Part shown: piece by piece, positions 1-9,498 of the stretch
Layout: each line of letters begins with the position of its first letter
Position numbering within the stretch: the stretch's first letter is position 1
NCBI GenBank assembly: GCA_934728065.1
Contig: CAKVDW010000008.1
Span: 14,039 to 78,038 of the forward strand
Direction: 5' to 3'
Source of the DNA: an uncultured Campylobacter sp.
GTDB lineage: Bacteria; Campylobacterota; Campylobacteria; Campylobacterales; Campylobacteraceae
DNA: 64,000 nt
Translations under genes and position numbers: made by a program
The notes under the pieces: generated by a model
What the model was told of the DNA's origin: nothing
The model's input: the letters and a program-made list of their open reading frames with translations, nothing else
Database searches by the model: none

Positions 1-582
1 AAGATAGTGTGAAAGAGCGATGAGGTTTTGCTCTGGTGTAAGATGATAGGTTTTGTGTCCGTAATAACCGTTTGTAAAAGGTCCTAAATTGCCTTTATCT
101 ACGAAAGCTTTAACCTTTCTTTGCACTTCTAAAAGTTTATCTACACCTGTGCATACGGGTGCATCTGTGTATTTAAAGGCTTCTTCGCTTGCCTTTTTGA
201 CATCAGCACTCAAAGCACTCACTATATCTACCCAATCAAGCGCGTGAAGTTGATAAAAATGCACTATATGGTCGTGCAAAAACAGAGCAGCATTCATTAA
301 AGTTCGTGTAAGTTGTGCATTTAAAGGAGGAGTTATGCCTAAAGCATCCTCAACAGCCATAATGCCTGCTTTATAGTGTGAATAAGTGCAAACGCCACAA
401 ATTCTTTGCGTCATAAAACCTATATCTCTTGGGTCTCTGCCTTTAACTATGGTTTCTATACCACGCCAAAGAGTAGAACCTGCGTAGGCTTCTTTTACTA
501 CATTATTATCATCAACGACAACTTCAACCCTCAAGTGTCCTTCTATCCTTGTGATAGGATCAACTATGATTTTTTTTGCCAT
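1..582 (-). CDS. hydB: NiFe hydrogenase large subunit (N-terminal part; runs off the left edge)
   Basis: Catalytic large subunit of the membrane-bound periplasmic uptake hydrogenase; its NiFe centre splits H2 and passes electrons to the small subunit. The minus strand reads from an ATG at 582 (MAKKIIVDPITRIEGHLRVE) after an AGGAG box and stays open to the window edge, giving about 194 residues. The motif RICGVC, which holds the N-terminal pair of nickel-ligating cysteines, is visible near residue 60; the C-terminal ligand pair lies outside the window. It starts 10 bases after the hydA stop, so the two are one operon. The family name is certain; only the missing C-terminus is unseen. Confidence 0.96.
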   Translation of the reverse strand, partial: MAKKIIVDPITRIEGHLRVEVVVDDNNVVKEAYAGSTLWRGIETIVKGRDPRDIGFMTQRICGVCTYSHYKAGIMAVEDALGITPPLNAQLTRTLMNAALFLHDHIVHFYQLHALDWVDIVSALSADVKKASEEAFKYTDAPVCTGVDKLLEVQRKVKAFVDKGNLGPFTNGYYGHKTYHLTPEQNLIALSHYL

Positions 583-592
583 TTTTTACTCC

Positions 593-1723
593 TCATTCTT
601 TTTTCATTGAAGCAATAGCTGCGTGTGCGGCGATAGCAACGCCTGTTAAACAAAGCACACCTATACCGATTTTATCAGCCATAGCATCAGCCCCAGAACC
701 AAAAACGGTATCAAATTTATGCGAAGCCATAGGCTCTTCAAAAGGTTGCATTGTGTCCCAAAAATTTGGCTCAGAACAGCCTATACAGCCGTGTCCTGCT
801 TGGATAGGCCAGCTTGTGTGTGAGTTAAAACGCTCACGAGAGCAATTATTAAAGGTGTAAGGACCTTTACAGCCCACTTTATACAAGCAGTATCCTTGTT
901 TTGCACCCTCATCACCAAATCTTTCTACAAATTCACCCGCATCAAAATGTCCTCTTCTTTCGCATAAATCGTGTATGCGTAAGCCATAAGCCCATTTTGG
1001 ACGGTTATAAACATCAAGTGCAGGAGCTTCTTTGAATAACAAGAATTGTAAAACATTACCGACTATATTTTTTTCACTTGGCGGACAGCCAGGAACATTG
1101 ATAACGGCTTTGCTTGTAACCTTGCTTAATGGTTGAGCGTTGCTTGGATTTGGACGAGCAGCTTGAATTCCACCAAAGCTTGAACAGGTGCCGATGGCTA
1201 AAATCGCTTTAGCATTATCAGCAGCTTCTTTGGCTATATGATAACCTGTTTTGGCGTGTCCCCCAACAGTGAGGTAGTTTTCTGTGCTGCCCATAGGAAT
1301 GCCACCTTCTACCATTAAAATATAGTTACCTTTATATTTTTGTATAGCATTTTCCAAGTTTTCTTCAGCTTGCCAACCAGAAGCTACCATTACAGTTTCG
1401 TGATATTCAAGCGAAATATGGTCAAATATCAAACTATCAATGGTTGGCGTGTCGCTACGAAGCAAACTCTCACTACAGCCTGTGCATTCAGCCATATGAA
1501 GCCACACAACAGGTGCGCGGTCTGCTAACTCAGCAGCTCTTGCTACAACAGGTGCAAAGCTTGCAGGCAAAGCCATAAAAGCCGTCATTGTTCCAGCCCA
1601 TTTCATAAAATCGCGTCTTGAAAAACCAGCCTCACTTAAAGCTTGTTTAATGGAACGATTTGGATTTAAGGCAGGAAGCTTTTCTAGCTCATTTAAACGA
1701 GCCTCAAAATCTTGTATATTCAT
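593..1723 (-). CDS. hydA: NiFe hydrogenase small subunit, Tat-exported
   Basis: Small, iron-sulfur subunit that carries electrons from the NiFe site towards the membrane cytochrome. The 376-residue product has a twin-arginine signal (SRRDFMKWAG, about residues 35-44) followed by a hydrophobic stretch. Cluster-binding cysteines are visible in ECTGCSESLL, GTCSSFGG, VPGCPPSEKN and the C-terminal GHGCIGCSEPNFWD region. It ends with a hydrophobic helix (IGVLCLTGVAIAAHAAI) that anchors it in the inner membrane. This is the usual length and plan for group 1 uptake hydrogenases. It is the first gene of a hydA-hydB operon that continues beyond the left edge. Confidence 0.97.
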   Translation of the reverse strand: MNIQDFEARLNELEKLPALNPNRSIKQALSEAGFSRRDFMKWAGTMTAFMALPASFAPVVARAAELADRAPVVWLHMAECTGCSESLLRSDTPTIDSLIFDHISLEYHETVMVASGWQAEENLENAIQKYKGNYILMVEGGIPMGSTENYLTVGGHAKTGYHIAKEAADNAKAILAIGTCSSFGGIQAARPNPSNAQPLSKVTSKAVINVPGCPPSEKNIVGNVLQFLLFKEAPALDVYNRPKWAYGLRIHDLCERRGHFDAGEFVERFGDEGAKQGYCLYKVGCKGPYTFNNCSRERFNSHTSWPIQAGHGCIGCSEPNFWDTMQPFEEPMASHKFDTVFGSGADAMADKIGIGVLCLTGVAIAAHAAIASMKKE

Positions 1724-1807
1724 ACAAACTCCTTTCGTTTAAGAGGTAGTAAAATTAAACTAAAGTATTTAATTTTCTAAATATAATAATAAATCATATA
1801 TTCTTAA

Positions 1808-1813
1808 ATTATA
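1808..1813 (-). promoter_or_regulatory. Candidate -10 box for hydAB
   Basis: The minus strand carries TATAAT about 85 bases before the hydA start, in an AT-rich gap of 156 bases between hydA and the efflux operon. No -35 box is evident, which is usual for Campylobacter sigma-70 promoters. Assigned by motif and position only. Confidence 0.4.
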
Positions 1814-1879
1814 CTTAAAATTTTATATTTTTTTGAATTTAAAACAATAAAGCCACATAAGCCACAAACTTTATCTTAA

Positions 1880-3232
1880 TTAATTTATAGCACTTGTTGT
1901 GATTTGAAAATAGGTATTTATGGTTTTGAGTAAATTCAACTTTGAGCGCAAAATTTCTTGCGAGGAGCTTATGAAACTGTTTTTAGCATCAAGATAGTCT
2001 TTAAGTTCAGCTCTGCCAAGTTCGTATTTTTGCAAGTAAGCTTTGGTGATAAGCTCTTCTTTAGAATTAATGAGTTTGATATTCTCATAAAGTTTAGTGT
2101 TAAATTCATAGTCTTTAAAGCAAGAATAAAACTCATTAATCGCACTTTGTAAGCTTTGTTCATAGGTATTTTTTAAGCTTTCATAAGCAAACTGTGAAAT
2201 TTGAATATTTTGCTTAACCCTACCATAATCCAAAAAAGGCAAAGAAATTTGCAGTGTTCCGCCTAAATTTAAAAGTTTAAAACTCTCATTTATTTGGTTA
2301 GAATTTCCGCTAAGACTTGCTCCTAAATTAACACTTGGATACATAGACTTTTGCATAGATTTATAGTCTTTAAAGGCTGCATTTAATGAATTTGCCTTTG
2401 ATTTTACATCTGGTCTGTTGGCAAAATTTTCTAAGCTAATGTCAAAATTTACCTTTAATTCTTCAAAATCTTTTAAGGACAATTTCAAAAGCTTGTCTAT
2501 AATGCTGAAATTATCTTTATTTCCAAGCAGGTCTTTGAGATTTTTAATGACAAGTTCTTTATTTTGTTGGTTATTTAACAAATTTTGTTTGGCATTTAAA
2601 AGGCTTTGTTCTATATTAAGCAAGTCAAGCTCTTCGAGTTTTCCAAGTTCGTATTTAAGGGCATAAATTCTTTTTGATTCTTCTAAATTGCTTACATATT
2701 CTTCAAGTAATTTTTCTACATCGTTAAAATACACAAGTTCAAAGGCGTTGTTTATAGTAGAGTTTATAAGGCTTAATTTCAAGCTCTCAAGCTCATATAA
2801 GCTTGCCTTTGCACTAAATTCTTTTGAGGATTTTGTGTCTGAAATTCTGCCATAAATATCAAGTTCATAGCTTAAATTTAAGGCATTTGAAAAACTATTG
2901 CTCTTTGTTCCTAAATTTAAATCTCTTGCTAGGTTTGCTCCTAAATTTCCGCTTAAACTAGGATACATATCAAAATTAATCAGCTTATATCTTGCCACAG
3001 CACTTAAAAGATTGTATCTTGCTACATTGATTTCGCTGTTATATTCAAGCACTGTGCCAACAAGTGAGTTAATAGTTTCATTCTTATAAGCTTTCCACCA
3101 AATTTGTGTTTGTTTTATTTCTTGCAAATTTGCTTTTTTGGGGTCAGGTATTTGGATAAACTCATCAAAATTGCTTGCACAAGCACTTAAAAACAAAACA
3201 TAAACGACACAAAAAATAATCTTTTTCATCAT
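1880..3232 (-). CDS. TolC-family outer-membrane efflux lipoprotein
   Basis: Outer-membrane channel of a tripartite efflux pump. The 450-residue protein begins with a lipoprotein signal ([20 protein letters not shown], lipobox LSAC with Cys18). It continues as a long helical protein with the internal duplication typical of TolC/OprM proteins (PSLSGNLGANL and PSVNLGASLSG mark the two related halves). It is the third gene after macA and macB. Its ATG overlaps the macB stop by one base (TAATG), so translation is probably coupled. The order matches the C. jejuni Cj0606-Cj0608 cluster as remembered. Substrate unknown. Confidence 0.9.
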   Translation of the reverse strand: MMKKIIFCVVYVLFLSACASNFDEFIQIPDPKKANLQEIKQTQIWWKAYKNETINSLVGTVLEYNSEINVARYNLLSAVARYKLINFDMYPSLSGNLGANLARDLNLGTKSNSFSNALNLSYELDIYGRISDTKSSKEFSAKASLYELESLKLSLINSTINNAFELVYFNDVEKLLEEYVSNLEESKRIYALKYELGKLEELDLLNIEQSLLNAKQNLLNNQQNKELVIKNLKDLLGNKDNFSIIDKLLKLSLKDFEELKVNFDISLENFANRPDVKSKANSLNAAFKDYKSMQKSMYPSVNLGASLSGNSNQINESFKLLNLGGTLQISLPFLDYGRVKQNIQISQFAYESLKNTYEQSLQSAINEFYSCFKDYEFNTKLYENIKLINSKEELITKAYLQKYELGRAELKDYLDAKNSFISSSQEILRSKLNLLKTINTYFQITTSAIN

Positions 3233-5304
3233 TACTCCTTTGACAAAGCATTGATAGGGTTTAAATTTGCCGCATTTTTGGCTGGGAAAAATCCAAAAAT
3301 AAGTCCTATCATCACAGAACTTACAAGTCCAAGCACCACAGAACCGCCCGAAATTATCATCAAAAAGTCCGTGCTTAAGGCGTTAAACACAGCCACAACA
3401 ACAAAGCTTAATAAAACCCCCAAAATTGCTCCTATCATACAAATCATCACCGCTTCAATGAGAAATTGAAGTAAAATATCCTCTTTTCTTGCCCCGATTG
3501 CCATTCTAATGCCGATTTCCCTTGTGCGTTCGCTCACTGAAACTATCATTATATTCATCACGCCTATACCTCCAACCACTAGAGCTATAATAGCGATTGA
3601 GGTGATTAAGATTCTCATCGTTCGCATATTTTCTTCTATGGACTGTCTAATACTGTCTGAATTTATAGTGAAAAAGTCCTTTGTGCCGCGTTTTATCTCT
3701 AAAGTGCGAATTATAGCCTCTTCAGCAAGGGCTGGGCTGGTATCATCACCTACTTTGGCAATGATTTGCTCGACCACGCGTGAGCCTGTGATTTTGTTGC
3801 GTAGCGTGGTGTAGGGCGTGTAAATGCGCACGGTTATGTCCGTGTCTGGGCGGCGACTATCCTTTTCTAAAATGCCGATGATTTTAAAGGGGCGTTTGTT
3901 AAAAATTATCGTTTTGCCTAAAATTTGTTCAGTTGAAAATCCATCAAACAGCCGTTTTCGCCCATTATCATCAATCACAGCTACATTGTCCGCGCTAGCA
4001 ACTTCTTCTTCGTTGAAAAATCGTCCCGTGCCTAATTTTAAGCCCTTTATGCTAAAAATGCTTACCCCACCACCTTCCATTCTAGAGCTTAAGGAGATAC
4101 TACCGTAAGTAGCTACACCACTTTTAGCATCTTGCGCTTCGACTGATTCAAGTTGAGGCAAGCTTTTAAGGGTATATAAATCGCTTAAAGCAAGTTTTAC
4201 TTTGCCTGAGCGAGTATCGCCAAAGCCCCTACCGCCACGCACTTCAATGGTGTTTGTCCCAAGCCTTGAAATGCTTTCTAAAATTTTCTTTTGCGAACCA
4301 AGCCCAAGTGCTACGACACTTACAACCGATGCTATGCCGATGATTATGCCAAGCATCGTTAAAAGCGAGCGAAGTTTGTGCGCTAATATCGATGAATAAG
4401 CGATTTTAAGGCATTCTATGATTTGGTTTTTCAGTAAATGGTAGGTTTTGATTTCTTGTGGCATTGCTGTGAGTGGAATTTGCACCTTTTGAGCGGAATT
4501 TTCTTTTAAATTTAAATTTTGCGTTGAATTTTCGCCATTTTTGTCATTCTGAGCTTTCACAGAAAGCGAAGAATCCACGCTTGATTGTAAATTATCTTTA
4601 TTAGAAGTGGATTCTTCGCTACGCTCAGAATGACAAGGGCTTAAATTTAGGCTATCCTTGATGATTTCGCCGTCTTTTATCTCTATGATACGCCCAGCTT
4701 TTGCGGCTATTGTCGGGTCGTGAGTAACTAAAACTATGGTATGTCCTTGTGAATTTAGCCTTTGTAAAATGTCAAGCACCATCACACCGCTTTTGCTGTC
4801 AAGTGCGCCCGTTGGCTCATCAGCTAAAATCAAATCCCCGCCGTTCATCAAAGCCCTTGCGATACTCACGCGCTGCTGCTGCCCGCCGCTTAGCTCGTTT
4901 GGCTTTGAGTTAAATTTATCCGCAAGCTCTAAATTTGCTAAAAGCTCTTTTGCTCGCTCATCTCGCTTTTGTGAGCTAACGCCCGCATAAACAGCAGGCA
5001 AAGCCACATTTTCTTTCGCACTCATCAGGCTTAAAAGGTTGTAGCGTTGAAAGATAAAGCCGATTTTTTCGCGCCTTAAACGAGACTTTTCATCGCTGTT
5101 GAGCTTGGTTACTTCATAGTTTGCAAAGACATAAGAACCGCTACTTGGCTCGTCCAAAGTGCCGATAATGTTTAAAAGCGAGGTTTTACCACTCCCACTT
5201 TGCCCGATGATAGCCACAAATTCGCCTTTTTTGATATGCAAATTTATGCCTTTTAAAATTTGGGTTTGCCCTATGTTTTTGCGTATATTTGTAAGCCGTA
5301 TCAC
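3232..5304 (-). CDS. macB: MacB-type ABC efflux permease/ATPase with an in-frame palindromic insertion
   Basis: Fused ATPase and membrane subunit of a MacAB-type exporter, which moves substrates from the periplasm through the TolC-like partner. The N-terminal nucleotide-binding domain has Walker [10 protein letters not shown] (about residues 36-44), signature [15 protein letters not shown] and Walker [14 protein letters not shown]. The C-terminal part has one transmembrane helix, a large periplasmic MacB_PCD domain and three more helices (FtsX fold). At 690 residues it is roughly 40-50 longer than usual MacB proteins. The excess is in the linker after the ATPase domain, where residues about 224-255 ([10 protein letters not shown] onward) are translated from a palindromic repeat at 4543-4634. 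It lies between macA and the TolC-like gene. Confidence 0.93.
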   Translation of the reverse strand: MIRLTNIRKNIGQTQILKGINLHIKKGEFVAIIGQSGSGKTSLLNIIGTLDEPSSGSYVFANYEVTKLNSDEKSRLRREKIGFIFQRYNLLSLMSAKENVALPAVYAGVSSQKRDERAKELLANLELADKFNSKPNELSGGQQQRVSIARALMNGGDLILADEPTGALDSKSGVMVLDILQRLNSQGHTIVLVTHDPTIAAKAGRIIEIKDGEIIKDSLNLSPCHSERSEESTSNKDNLQSSVDSSLSVKAQNDKNGENSTQNLNLKENSAQKVQIPLTAMPQEIKTYHLLKNQIIECLKIAYSSILAHKLRSLLTMLGIIIGIASVVSVVALGLGSQKKILESISRLGTNTIEVRGGRGFGDTRSGKVKLALSDLYTLKSLPQLESVEAQDAKSGVATYGSISLSSRMEGGGVSIFSIKGLKLGTGRFFNEEEVASADNVAVIDDNGRKRLFDGFSTEQILGKTIIFNKRPFKIIGILEKDSRRPDTDITVRIYTPYTTLRNKITGSRVVEQIIAKVGDDTSPALAEEAIIRTLEIKRGTKDFFTINSDSIRQSIEENMRTMRILITSIAIIALVVGGIGVMNIMIVSVSERTREIGIRMAIGARKEDILLQFLIEAVMICMIGAILGVLLSFVVVAVFNALSTDFLMIISGGSVVLGLVSSVMIGLIFGFFPAKNAANLNPINALSKE
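4543..4634. repeat. Palindromic 'CHSERSEES' element inside macB
   Basis: A 92-bp element with nested inverted arms. The outer arms are GTCATTCTGAGC (4543-4554) and GCTCAGAATGAC (4623-4634). The inner arms are GCGAAGAATCCAC (4566-4578) and GTGGATTCTTCGC (4607-4619). On the coding strand it reads CHSERSEES. It is in frame and disrupts nothing because it falls in the linker between the ATPase and membrane domains. Elements of the same design occur at 58128-58221 and 60370-60437. Confidence 0.85.
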
Positions 5305-5394
5305 CGTTTACCCTTAAAATTTGGACTAAAATTGAGTGTAAATGCCTTTAAATTCAAACTTTTTTCTTTAAATTTCATACTCTTGCCCTTAAAT

Positions 5395-6624
5395 TTACAT
5401 AGGCGGCGGTCCCATACGAGTTGATTTTGTCGCTTTTATACCACCTGAAAGCACGAGTTTATCATTTTCGCTCACGCCTTGTATAATCTCAGTATTAACA
5501 GTATCTCTAATGCCTATTTTTATATAAGATTTTATGATTTCTTCTCCCTTTAAAAGCTCGACAAAATAGCCATCTTTGTCATTTTTTATAGCGTAGGTTG
5601 GTGCGTATAAAACATTTTGTGCGCTGGCTATTACTATGGAATTTTCAGTTCCCATTCCTATGCGTAAAAAATTGTCTGTATTTTTTACAAAAACTTTAGC
5701 ATAATAATAAGTCGCGCTCGTGCTTGATGAGGTGGAGCTGCTTGATGAATTTGAAGTGGCATCGCTTATAGTTGTATCGGCTGGGTCTATGCTTGAAATT
5801 TGTGCCTCGTATTTCTTTTCTGGGTTGTCAAGTAGTGAAAATTTCACGGCTGTGCCGATTTTGATTTTATTGACATCAGCTTCTGCGATTTCCATACGAA
5901 TTTCCATTTCATTTAAATCCGCTATGCGAACTATGGTTGGAGCTATATCTCCTGCACGAACGCTTTGACCTTCTTCAACCGCGACATTAATGATAACACC
6001 GTCCATAGGCGCAGTTATTGTAGTATAACTTAAATCTTTTTCAGCGTTTTTAAACTGAATTTCAAGCTGAATGATTTGAGCTTTAAGTTCTGCAACATTT
6101 GCTTGCAAGGCGTAAAAGTTATTTTTAAGTGTTTCTAAATTTTCCAAGCTTGTTGCCTTGTTATCATAGAGTTTTTGCTCTCTTTTATATTGACTATCGG
6201 CTATTTCTAGCGCAACTTCTTTGCTTTTTAAATTTGCCTTTGCGCTTTCAAACTGTGCTTTAATGATGTCTAAATCATTTTGCTGTTTATCCTTGTCAAT
6301 TTGTGCGATTAAATCCCCAGCTTTTACGCTATCGCCGATTTGCACATAAAGTTTGGTGATTTGCCCGCTGATTTGTGCGCCCACATCTACTTGCTTTTTT
6401 GCAAAAACTCCGCCAAAAGCTTCTATGCTTTGTTCTATATTTGTTCTTGTTATGTTTTGAGTAAATAAAGCGCTTGTATCATTTCTTTTAAAAGATAAAA
6501 AAGCCACCACAACAAGCACTAAAAAAACAGTAAGAGTTAAGATAAACACTTTTTTGCTTGGTTTTTTTATTTTTACAGTTTTTATTTTTTGGATAAACTC
6601 TTGTAATTTTGGCTTGATTTGCAT
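5395..6624 (-). CDS. macA: MacA-type periplasmic adaptor (membrane fusion protein)
   Basis: Periplasmic adaptor that joins MacB to the outer-membrane channel. The 409-residue protein has a short cytoplasmic start, one transmembrane anchor (VFILTLTVFLVLVVVAFLSF, about residues 26-45), a biotinyl-lipoyl half-motif (VDVGAQISGQITKLYVQIGD), a long coiled-coil hairpin rich in Lys, Glu and Ala, and the second lipoyl half (APMDGVIINVAVEEGQSV). A beta-barrel and a Gly/Pro-ending C-terminus follow. A serine/threonine run (about residues 293-304, SNSSSSSTSSSTS) is an unusual low-complexity insertion in the barrel region. First gene of the macA-macB-tolC-like operon; the 90-base gap to macB is filled with AAATTTA-type sequence. 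Confidence 0.92.
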   Translation of the reverse strand: MQIKPKLQEFIQKIKTVKIKKPSKKVFILTLTVFLVLVVVAFLSFKRNDTSALFTQNITRTNIEQSIEAFGGVFAKKQVDVGAQISGQITKLYVQIGDSVKAGDLIAQIDKDKQQNDLDIIKAQFESAKANLKSKEVALEIADSQYKREQKLYDNKATSLENLETLKNNFYALQANVAELKAQIIQLEIQFKNAEKDLSYTTITAPMDGVIINVAVEEGQSVRAGDIAPTIVRIADLNEMEIRMEIAEADVNKIKIGTAVKFSLLDNPEKKYEAQISSIDPADTTISDATSNSSSSSTSSSTSATYYYAKVFVKNTDNFLRIGMGTENSIVIASAQNVLYAPTYAIKNDKDGYFVELLKGEEIIKSYIKIGIRDTVNTEIIQGVSENDKLVLSGGIKATKSTRMGPPPM

Positions 6625-6887
6625 TTTAATTTTTCCTCAAATAAAATATAAATGAAAGCATATCTTAAAATAGAAAACTATTTGTAAATTATTACAATGT
6701 AAAAATAAGCAATTTTAAAGCAAAGAAGTGTTACATTTGAGCCATTTTACTCAAAGATTTTTTATAAAAACTCTAAAACAAAAGTAAAAATCTTGCAAAC
6801 AACTTGCTTAAGCCTTGCTTTTGGTTTTGATGGGGCGTAATTTATGAAATTTAAGCTTTAAAACGAGTTTTTTTGCAAAAAAATTAA

Positions 6888-6903
6888 ATATATATATATA
6901 TAT
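6888..6903. repeat. (AT)8 dinucleotide repeat
   Basis: Eight AT units in a row, about 85 bases upstream of the nrfH -10 box. It may simply reflect base composition, but dinucleotide runs can change length during replication. Confidence 0.8.
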
Positions 6904-6988
6904 TAGGCTTTAAAAGCGCTATTTTGTAGCACTTTAGAAGCAATTAAAACTTAAAATATCCTTAAATTTTTTTTAAGTTTTTTTTTTG

Positions 6989-6994
6989 TATAAT
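6989..6994 (+). promoter_or_regulatory. -10 box of the nrfHA promoter
   Basis: gTATAAT preceded by a long T-rich tract (6967-6987), the typical Campylobacter housekeeping promoter form, 41 bases before the nrfH start. Confidence 0.65.
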
Positions 6995-7035
6995 CTGCAA
7001 CAAAGTTTTAATAAAACTAAAATTAAGGAGGAAGT

Positions 7036-7530
7036 TTGGAACAAGGTAAAAGTAATCTTTTTGGTATTTTTCTTGTTTTGCTTTTTGTTTTCTTTGCATT
7101 AGGTTTTTACACCTTTTACAATGCTAAGGGTATTTCTTATCTTTCAAATGCGAGTGAAGCTTGTAACAACTGCCACATTATGAATGAGGTTTATAATGAC
7201 TACATTAAATCACCGCACTCAAAAAAGGTTAATGGCGTAGCTTTAGCAACCTGTAACGACTGCCATTTGCCACATAACTTTGTCAGCAAATGGGTAGCAA
7301 AAGCGCAAAGCGGAGTAGGACACGCGTATGCTTTTTCTTTCAAACTGAATGATTTGCCAACAAATCTTAGTGCGAACCAAAACAGCAAAAAATGGGTGCA
7401 AGATAATTGTATTCGTTGCCACGGCGAAGTAGCATCAAACACAATCAACGCATCAATGAACCCGCATCAAGACAATTCACTTAAATGTGTATCTTGTCAT
7501 ACAGGTGTAGGTCATAAACGAGGATTTTAA
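7036..7530 (+). CDS. nrfH: NrfH, tetraheme quinol dehydrogenase of nitrite reductase
   Basis: Membrane-anchored NapC/NirT-family cytochrome c that takes electrons from menaquinol and gives them to NrfA. The 164-residue protein has one N-terminal transmembrane anchor (about residues 7-27) and four heme-binding motifs: CNNCH, CNDCH, CIRCH and CVSCH. The start is taken as TTG at 7036, just after AAGGAGGAAG; no ATG lies in a suitable place. nrfA follows 18 bases later. C. jejuni has the same pair (Cj1358c-Cj1357c from memory). Confidence 0.95.
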   Translation: MEQGKSNLFGIFLVLLFVFFALGFYTFYNAKGISYLSNASEACNNCHIMNEVYNDYIKSPHSKKVNGVALATCNDCHLPHNFVSKWVAKAQSGVGHAYAFSFKLNDLPTNLSANQNSKKWVQDNCIRCHGEVASNTINASMNPHQDNSLKCVSCHTGVGHKRGF

Positions 7531-7548
7531 ATCAATTAAGGAGAAAAA

Positions 7549-9366
7549 ATGAACAAAAATGTAACGGTTAGTTTAATCGTAGTTTTAGTGGTGGTCATAG
7601 CTGGCGTGCTTTGGCTTAACAATGACATAAGTAAAAAACAAAACGAAGGTGTTGGTGGAGTCATCTCTAAAGGCTTAGTTGAAATGAGCGATGATAATCC
7701 AACTTTTGACCATTGGGGGCAAAATTTCCCTGATTATTTAGATATGTATTTAACTGTGGAAAAGCAAGAACCCGTTGCTACTGAATTTGGTGGAAATTTA
7801 GCATATTCTAAACTTATTCGCTATCCACAACTTACAGTTCTTTGGGCTGGTTATCCTTTCTCAATCGATGCAAATGAAGAAAGAGGACACTTTTGGATAC
7901 AAGTTGATCAAATGGATACAGCAAGAAATAACAAAGATTTCTTAAATTCACACGGTTTTGCTGGTTTTGGCGGACAACCCACTGCTTGTATGAATTGCCA
8001 CAGCGGTTGGACTCCTTGGTTGCTTAAAAATACATCTAAGGGCGATTGGGTAGCGTTTAACTCTGCTAAGTATTGGACTATGATTAAAACAGTTCCAGCA
8101 GTAAATGGCGCGACTGAAGGCTCAGAACAACACAGCGGACCACACGGAGGCAAGAGAATGGGTGTTACCTGTGCTGATTGCCACGCTCCAGATACAATGA
8201 ATCTTCGTCTCACTCGTCCAGCAGCTATTAACGCTCTTATTTCTCGAGGCTATGAAAAAGATGAAGTTCAAGGTGTAAAAGCTACAAGAGAAGAAATGAG
8301 AACACTTGTTTGCTCACAGTGCCATGTCGAATACTACTTCAAACCAACAGGCACTAAGGTAAAAACCATAGGCGAAACCATAGCCGATGATAACACTAAA
8401 AAATGGTGGAACGGCACTCAAAAAACTTATGATGAGTTTGATTCTTGGAGAGATGGCAATGCGCCTAAAGAAATAGAAGTTGCTGGCATTGAGCTTGCTT
8501 TCCCTTGGGCTGATTGGAAAAAAGGACAAGCATTTAGAATAGAAATGTTTGATGATTATTATGAAAAGGTGCGTGATATATTCCCACAAGATTGGGTTCA
8601 TAAAATCACTAAAGCCCCTATGATTAAAATTCAACACCCAGAAAGCGAACTTTACAGCGGTGGTGTGCACGCGGCAAATGGTGTAAGTTGTGCTGACTGT
8701 CATATGCCTTATGTGCGAAAAGGTGCAAAGAAAATGTCTCAACACAACATAACTTCACCTTTGCAAGACATAAATTCAGCGTGCAAAACTTGCCACACTC
8801 AAAGCGAAGAATATCTTAAAGGACAAATCCTTGATATTCAAAAATCAGTAGCCTTTGACTTAAGAAGTGCTGAGTATGCAACAGTAAGCCTTATCAAAGA
8901 TATAGAGCTTATAAGAGCGGAACTTGCCAAAAAGGCTGAATTCCAAAGTGAAGGCAAGGCTGATGATAAAAAGATTTCAGCAGCACTTAAAGAGGTGTTA
9001 GAACTTCATAGAAAGGCTCAAATGAGAGGCGACTTTGTTGGTGCTGAAAATTCAACAGGTTTCCATAATCCAAGAGAAGCTTCAAGAATGCTCTTACAAG
9101 CCGTTGAAATGGCAAGACAAGGACAAACTAAACTTGGCGAAATAGCTGCAGCCAACGGTTTAGCTTATAAGGCATCAAATTGGACCTTTGAGGACATTCA
9201 AAAGCTTAATCCGGGCGACATTCGTTACAAGGTTGATGTCAATGGACATAAAGCTGGAGAAAGGTATTATAAACACGAAGAAATTAATGGCAACCCGCCA
9301 TCAAAATATCTTGAGCTTGACAAAAATACCAAACCTTACAATTATACTGTAATTGATAAGCATTAA
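7549..9366 (+). CDS. nrfA: NrfA, pentaheme cytochrome c nitrite reductase
   Basis: Periplasmic ammonia-forming nitrite reductase (six-electron reduction), also important against nitrosative stress. The 605-residue protein has an N-terminal signal/anchor helix (VSLIVVLVVVIAGVLWL) and five heme motifs: CMNCH (about residue 146), CADCH, CSQCH, CADCH and CKTCH. The first, active-site, motif ends in His rather than the CxxCK found in most NrfA proteins. It is preceded by AAGGAG and co-transcribed with nrfH. A good intrinsic terminator follows at 9374. Confidence 0.97.
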   Translation: MNKNVTVSLIVVLVVVIAGVLWLNNDISKKQNEGVGGVISKGLVEMSDDNPTFDHWGQNFPDYLDMYLTVEKQEPVATEFGGNLAYSKLIRYPQLTVLWAGYPFSIDANEERGHFWIQVDQMDTARNNKDFLNSHGFAGFGGQPTACMNCHSGWTPWLLKNTSKGDWVAFNSAKYWTMIKTVPAVNGATEGSEQHSGPHGGKRMGVTCADCHAPDTMNLRLTRPAAINALISRGYEKDEVQGVKATREEMRTLVCSQCHVEYYFKPTGTKVKTIGETIADDNTKKWWNGTQKTYDEFDSWRDGNAPKEIEVAGIELAFPWADWKKGQAFRIEMFDDYYEKVRDIFPQDWVHKITKAPMIKIQHPESELYSGGVHAANGVSCADCHMPYVRKGAKKMSQHNITSPLQDINSACKTCHTQSEEYLKGQILDIQKSVAFDLRSAEYATVSLIKDIELIRAELAKKAEFQSEGKADDKKISAALKEVLELHRKAQMRGDFVGAENSTGFHNPREASRMLLQAVEMARQGQTKLGEIAAANGLAYKASNWTFEDIQKLNPGDIRYKVDVNGHKAGERYYKHEEINGNPPSKYLELDKNTKPYNYTVIDKH

Positions 9367-9373
9367 AATTAAA

Positions 9374-9410
9374 AGCCAAAGCCTTAAAAAGCTTTGGCTA
9401 CTCTTTTTTA
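9374..9410 (+). terminator. Rho-independent terminator after nrfA
   Basis: AGCCAAAGC (9374-9382) pairs with GCTTTGGCT (9391-9399) around an A-rich loop and is followed by a run of Ts (ACTCTTTTTTA). It separates nrfHA from the next gene, which has its own promoter. Confidence 0.85.
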
Positions 9411-9467
9411 TCTTAATTTATCTCAACGCTTTTGCTAAAATTCACATTCAATTCACTTTCATTATGT

Positions 9468-9473
9468 TATAAT
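9468..9473 (+). promoter_or_regulatory. -10 box upstream of the 9499 gene
   Basis: TATAAT 25 bases before the ATG at 9499, in the gap after the nrfA terminator. Confidence 0.55.
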
Positions 9474-9498
9474 AGTTGATAATCAAAAAGGAGATAAA

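Larger units (their letters stand above)
6625..7035. other. Intergenic region between divergent macA and nrfH
   Basis: 411 bases without a convincing gene on either strand. It holds the 5' sides of two divergent operons, an (AT)8 dinucleotide run at 6888-6903, a T-rich tract and the nrfH -10 box at 6989-6994. No clear -10 for macA was found. Confidence 0.7.
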
